Shown here: piece by piece, positions 60,717 to 64,000 of the stretch
Layout: the number at the start of each line of letters is the position of its first letter
Position numbering within the stretch: the stretch's first letter is position 1
DNA from: Streptosporangium violaceochromogenes
GTDB taxonomy: Bacteria > Actinomycetota > Actinomycetes > Streptosporangiales > Streptosporangiaceae
Assembly (NCBI RefSeq): GCF_014654615.1
Contig: NZ_BNBB01000022.1
Span: 1 to 64,000 of the forward strand
Length of the DNA: 64,000 nucleotides
Reading direction: 5' to 3'
The notes under the pieces: model-generated
Told to the model about the DNA's origin: nothing
Database searches by the model: none
What the model saw: the letters and a program-made list of their open reading frames with translations, nothing else
Position numbers and translations under genes: made by a program

Positions 60717-61749
60717 CGGCGACCGCCCCGTGTGGCCGTAGCGCGTCGTCGACGGTGCCGGCCTCGCGGCACGCCGCCAGATGGGCCAGCCGGGTGAAGC
60801 GCCGGTGGAAGCCCTCCTCGGTCAGGCCGAACCGCCGGTAGGCCTCCACCAGCTCGGCCGCGCCCGCCTTGACCGTCCAGCGCGCCTGGTAGGCGGGCAG
60901 CGCGGCCCGGACCCGGGAGAAGTCCACCCGGTAGGAGCGCGGGTCGGCGCCGGCCTCACCGGTGATCACGAGCTTGGCGCCCGGTACCGCCTCGGCGACC
61001 TCGGCGGCGATCTCCGCCACGGTCACGTTGTTCGCCTCGGTGCCGATGTTGAACGCCCTGGCGTGCACGGCCTCGCGGGGGGCGGTCAGCGCCAGCGCGA
61101 ACGCCTCGGCGATGTCCTCGGCGTGGACCAGCGGGCGCCACGGGGTGCCGTCCGACAGCACCCGCACCTCGCCGGAGAGCAATGCGTGCCCCACCAGGTT
61201 GTTCAGCACGATGTCCGCGCGCAGGCGGGGGGAGAAGCCGAACGCGGTGGCGTTGCGCATGAAGACCGGGGTGAAGTCGTCGTCGGCCAGCCCGGCCAGG
61301 TCGTCCTCGACGCGGACCTTCGACTCGGCGTAGGGGGTCACCGGGCGCAGCGGCGCGTCCTCGCCGACCAGGTCGCCGCCACCGGAGGCGCCGTAGACCG
61401 AGCAGGTGGAGGCGTACAGGAACCGTCGCACCCCCGCCTCGCGGGCCAGTCTGGCCAGGCGCACCGAGGCGTGGTGGTTGATGGCGTAGGTCAGCTCGGG
61501 CGCCAGCGAGCCGAGGGGGTCGTTCGACAGCGCGGCCAGGTGGACCACGGCGTCCACCCCCGCCAGCGCGGCGCCGGTGACGTCGCGCAGGTCGACCCGG
61601 TGGCCGGTGGGGTCGTCCGGCGCGGGCCCCAGCAGGCAGCCGGCGAACAGCCCGGAGTCCAGGCCGATCACCTCGTGACCCGCCCGGGTGAGCACCGGGG
61701 CCATCACACTTCCGAGGTAGCCCTGGTGCCCGGTCAGCAGCACACGCAT
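60706..61749 (-). CDS. NAD-dependent sugar-nucleotide epimerase/dehydratase
   Basis: A 347-residue extended short-chain dehydrogenase. MRVLLTGHQGYLGSVMAPVL is the NAD site, FLYASTCSVYG and VTPYAESKVRVEDDL give Ser and YxxxK, and WRPLVHAEDIAEAFALAL is the typical late motif. ATG 61749 is chosen because GGGAGG stands nine bases before it and touches an ATG nine bases earlier. It lies between a PIG-L deacetylase and a peptidase-like gene in a sugar-nucleotide cassette. Confidence 0.88.
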   Translation of the reverse strand: MRVLLTGHQGYLGSVMAPVLTRAGHEVIGLDSGLFAGCLLGPAPDDPTGHRVDLRDVTGAALAGVDAVVHLAALSNDPLGSLAPELTYAINHHASVRLARLAREAGVRRFLYASTCSVYGASGGGDLVGEDAPLRPVTPYAESKVRVEDDLAGLADDDFTPVFMRNATAFGFSPRLRADIVLNNLVGHALLSGEVRVLSDGTPWRPLVHAEDIAEAFALALTAPREAVHARAFNIGTEANNVTVAEIAAEVAEAVPGAKLVITGEAGADPRSYRVDFSRVRAALPAYQARWTVKAGAAELVEAYRRFGLTEEGFHRRFTRLAHLAACREAGTVDDALRPHGAVAGDG

Positions 61750-61754
61750 CCGGT

Positions 61755-62405
61755 TCATCCTCCCGCCAGATCGAGGGTCAGCTTGGTGGTGTGGAACGCC
61801 TCCGCGTAGCGCGCCTGGCACTCGATGCCGCGGATGCGGGCCAGCCCGAGGAACGCCTCACGGTCGTACCAGGGGCGGCGTCTCTGCGAGGGGTAGTGCC
61901 GCTGGAGCAGGGTCACCTTCTCCTCGGCGACCTCGGGCGTCAGCGGCTGGTAGACCGACGGCCGCCCGAGATCGCCGTCCCACTTGACGATCTCGTAGCC
62001 GAGCACCTGGTGGTCGCGGAAGGCGGTGGGCACGAGCTTGGCCAGGCCCCGGTGGTCCTGGTGGGCGTCGCCGGGGTTCGGCGCGAACACCAGGTCCGGG
62101 TCGGTCCGGGCGCGCAGCTCCTCCACCGCGGCCTTGGCCTCCCCCCAGGTGGCGGGCAGCCGCCCGTCGGGCAGCTTCAGCACGGTGAGCCGCAGGTCGG
62201 CGCCGGGGCAGAAGGCCGCGAGCGCCGCGTGCTCCTCCGCCTCCCGCTCGGTGCCGCCGCCGGAGAGCACCAGGGCGTCCACCCGCAGGCCGGGCCGGGC
62301 CGCGCAGAGGGTCAGCAGGCTGCCGCCGGCGCCGATGGCCAGGTCGTCGCAGTGGGCGGCGAGCAGCGCGAGGCGGGTCACCGCCGCCGGCCGGAACCCG
62401 ATCAC
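61755..62405 (-). CDS. PIG-L/LmbE-family deacetylase
   Basis: A 216-residue zinc-dependent N-deacetylase. The usual AHPDDE motif appears as LLAAHCDDLAIGAGGSLL (Pro to Cys, Glu to Leu), and the second metal motif is NPGDAHQDHRGL. The changes at Pro and Glu are uncommon, yet His and Asp ligands remain. GTG 62405 overlaps the nucleotidyltransferase stop (GTGA). It likely deacetylates an amino-sugar intermediate. Confidence 0.86.
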   Translation of the reverse strand: MIGFRPAAVTRLALLAAHCDDLAIGAGGSLLTLCAARPGLRVDALVLSGGGTEREAEEHAALAAFCPGADLRLTVLKLPDGRLPATWGEAKAAVEELRARTDPDLVFAPNPGDAHQDHRGLAKLVPTAFRDHQVLGYEIVKWDGDLGRPSVYQPLTPEVAEEKVTLLQRHYPSQRRRPWYDREAFLGLARIRGIECQARYAEAFHTTKLTLDLAGG

Positions 62406-63196
62406 GCGGGCCGTCCCGCGGGCTCGCGCTCCCACAGCGCCCACGGCCGGTCGCCGCGGGAGTAGGCCTCGTCCAGGGCGATCCGCTCGCGGACGGTGTC
62501 GGTCGGCCGCCAGTAGCCCCGGTGCGGGTAGGCGAGCAGCCGTCCGCGCTTGGCCAGCTCGGCGCAGCCGTCGGCGACGAGGTCACCGCCGGGCGGAATG
62601 TGGTCGAAGACCTCCTGGCGCAGCACGAAGTACCCGCCGTTGACCCACAGCGGCATCTGGCTGACCGGGGTGATGCCGCCGACCATGCCGTGCTCGCCGA
62701 GTTCGATGCAGTGGAAGGTGTCCGAGGGGGGGACGACCATCATGGAGGCACCGGCGTCGGAGTCGGCGAAGCGGCCGACGATCTCCGGCAGGGGCGCGTC
62801 GGTGAGCACGTCGGCGTAGTTCGCCAGGAACATCGGGTCGCCGTCGAGGTGCTCGCGGATACGGCGCAGCCGTTCGCCGATGGGCGACTCGATCCCGGTC
62901 TGCACGAACGAGATCGACCACTCGGAGATGTCGGTGGACAGCAGCTCGACCTCGCCGCCGCGCAGGACGAAGTCGTTGGAGGTCGTCTCCTGGTAGTTGA
63001 GGAAGAAGTCCTTGATGTGGTGCGCGCCGTAGCCGAGGCACAGGATGAACTCGGTGTGCCCGAAATGGGCGTAGTACCGCATCACATGCCAGATGAGGGG
63101 CCGGGGCCCGACGAGCTGCATCGGCTTGGGCACGTCGCCCGGGGTGCCGCTGCGCATCCGCGTGCCGTAGCCGCCGCAGAAGAGGACGACCTTCAC
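62402..63196 (-). CDS. Sugar-1-phosphate nucleotidyltransferase (glucose-1-phosphate cytidylyltransferase-like)
   Basis: A 264-residue enzyme. VKVVLFCGGYGTRMRSGTPG is the nucleotide loop, PKPMQLVGPRPLIWHVMRYY follows, and EFILCLGYGAHHIKDFFLNY, then NYADVLTDAPLPEIVGRF and LWVNGGYFVLRQEVFDHI, match RfbF/CDP-glucose synthases more than RmlA. GTG 63196 overlaps the methyltransferase stop. It starts the activated-sugar route of this cassette. Confidence 0.9.
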   Translation of the reverse strand: MKVVLFCGGYGTRMRSGTPGDVPKPMQLVGPRPLIWHVMRYYAHFGHTEFILCLGYGAHHIKDFFLNYQETTSNDFVLRGGEVELLSTDISEWSISFVQTGIESPIGERLRRIREHLDGDPMFLANYADVLTDAPLPEIVGRFADSDAGASMMVVPPSDTFHCIELGEHGMVGGITPVSQMPLWVNGGYFVLRQEVFDHIPPGGDLVADGCAELAKRGRLLAYPHRGYWRPTDTVRERIALDEAYSRGDRPWALWEREPAGRPA

Positions 63197-64000
63197 GGGT
63201 TCACCTCGACGATCTCCAGGTCGGGGATGGGGAAGACCAGCCGACCTCCCCAGGCGTGGACGAAGGACAGCTGACCGACGAGCTCCTCGCGGAGGTTCCA
63301 GGGCAGCACGAGCACGTAGTCGGGGCGGTCCTCGGCGATCCGCTCGGGCGCAAGGATCGGGATCCGGGTGCCGGGGGTGAACCTGCCGTGCTTGTAGGGG
63401 TTGCGGTCCACCGTGTAACGCAGCAGGTCGGGGCGGACGCCGCAGTGGTTGAGCAGCGTGTTGCCCTTGCCGGGGGCGCCGTAGCCGACCACGGTCCTGC
63501 CCTGGTCGGCGGCCTCGACGAGGAACCTCAGCAGATCCCGCCGCACCCGGTCCACCCGGCCGGCGAACGCGGCGTACCCCGACAGCTCGTGCAGGCCGGC
63601 CGCCTTCTCCGCCGCCAGCAGCTCGGCCACCCGCTCTCCGGGCTCGCCCGCCGCCTCCTGGGGCCGCGCCCACAGCCGGATCGAGCCGCCGTGGGTCGGC
63701 AGCGACTCGACGTCCACCAGGGACAGGCCGCCCGAGGCCAGCGCCTGCCGGGCGGAGGCGACCGTGTAGTACTGGAAGTGCTCGTGGTAGATCGTGTCGT
63801 ACTGGTTGTGCTCCATCAGCGTCAGCAGGTGCTGAACCTCGACGGAGACCCAGCCGTCGTCGGCCACGAGCGCGCGCAGGCCCCGGGTGAAGCCGACGAT
63901 GTCGGGGATGTGGGCGTAGACGTTGTTGGCCACCACGAGGTCGGCGGGCCCGTGCTCGGCCCGCACCTGGGCGCCGGTGGTGGGGCCGAGGAAGGCCGTG
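63193..64000 (-). CDS. Sugar C-methyltransferase (partial, N-terminus beyond the window)
   Basis: The last 268 residues are visible. PADLVVANNVYAHIPDIVGF is the SAM-domain acidic/motif region. VEVQHLLTLMEHNQYDTIYH, then EHFQYYTVASARQALASGGL, matches NDP-hexose C-methyltransferases such as TylC3 and NovU. VGYGAPGKGNTLLNHCGVRP belongs to the C-terminal C-methyltransferase domain. The zinc-binding N-terminus would lie to the right. With a cytidylyltransferase next to it, a CDP-linked branched sugar is plausible. Confidence 0.9.
   Translation of the reverse strand, partial: TAFLGPTTGAQVRAEHGPADLVVANNVYAHIPDIVGFTRGLRALVADDGWVSVEVQHLLTLMEHNQYDTIYHEHFQYYTVASARQALASGGLSLVDVESLPTHGGSIRLWARPQEAAGEPGERVAELLAAEKAAGLHELSGYAAFAGRVDRVRRDLLRFLVEAADQGRTVVGYGAPGKGNTLLNHCGVRPDLLRYTVDRNPYKHGRFTPGTRIPILAPERIAEDRPDYVLVLPWNLREELVGQLSFVHAWGGRLVFPIPDLEIVEVNP

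Overview
The window is about 70% G+C with dense, partly overlapping genes, many GTG/TTG starts and actinobacterial gene families throughout (TraB/RepSA plasmid genes, two-subunit 2-oxoacid:ferredoxin oxidoreductase, a second nuo set, lipobox proteins). It reads as the chromosome of a high-GC filamentous actinomycete. A member of the Streptosporangiales is my best guess, but nothing in the sequence proves the genus.

Left end (1-5543): the integrase-proximal end of an actinomycete integrative and conjugative element (AICE) of pSAM2/SLP1 type. It holds an FtsK/TraB-like DNA translocase, a small protein, a RepSA-type rolling-circle initiator, a short excisionase and a tyrosine integrase, all overlapping and ending at a terminator. 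Directly beyond lies a tRNA-Tyr(GTA) gene whose 3' end faces the integrase, the expected attachment site. The rest of the element lies left of the window.

Backbone with scars (5544-8606): a TetR regulator with two matching operators faces an internally deleted alpha/beta-hydrolase remnant. yajQ follows, then debris of an integrase, an IS630 transposase and a Tn3 transposase.

Catabolic island (8740-25336): a GntR/FCD regulator and thirteen co-directional genes. They encode a hydroxycinnamoyl-CoA hydratase-lyase-like enzyme, acyl-CoA dehydrogenase, cyclic-amide amidohydrolase, aldehyde dehydrogenase, a DUF1185 protein, an ACMSD-type amidohydrolase, a complete Dpp/Opp-type ABC importer (one subunit a permease-ATPase fusion), a flavin monooxygenase resembling pyridine-ring-opening enzymes, an isochorismatase-fold hydrolase and a class III CoA-transferase. 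The set looks like uptake and breakdown of an N-heterocyclic or amide-containing acid with a propanoate-like side chain. The combination is not one I recognise. IS3 and IS701 fragments mark the right border.

Energy/housekeeping block (25936-37903): a secreted propeller-like protein, a PNPOx-fold protein, HtpX, a broken NADH-dehydrogenase set (nuoB-nuoC apart from nuoI and a truncated nuoJ, with a serine/threonine kinase between), a CE4 lipoprotein and korAB. yajQ, htpX, nuo and kor genes are, as I recall, also near each other in Streptomyces coelicolor, beside the SLP1 site in tRNA-Tyr. If so, the catabolic island split an old neighbourhood.

Exopolysaccharide region (38054-64000, continuing past the right edge): two epimerases, a second deacetylase, four glycosyltransferases, a FemAB/GNAT-like protein, a UDP-glucose/GDP-mannose dehydrogenase, RmlC, two cell-surface beta-helix proteins sharing 518 identical bases, Wzy-like polymerase, two Wzz-like proteins, a Wzx-like flippase, an acyltransferase, an Fe(II)/2-oxoglutarate-type oxygenase, and at the end a sugar-nucleotide cassette (nucleotidyltransferase, C-methyltransferase, PIG-L deacetylase, epimerase, DUF4910 protein and an internally duplicated Cys-rich protein). 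Together these would build, decorate, flip and polymerise a surface polysaccharide, probably with a branched or methylated sugar.
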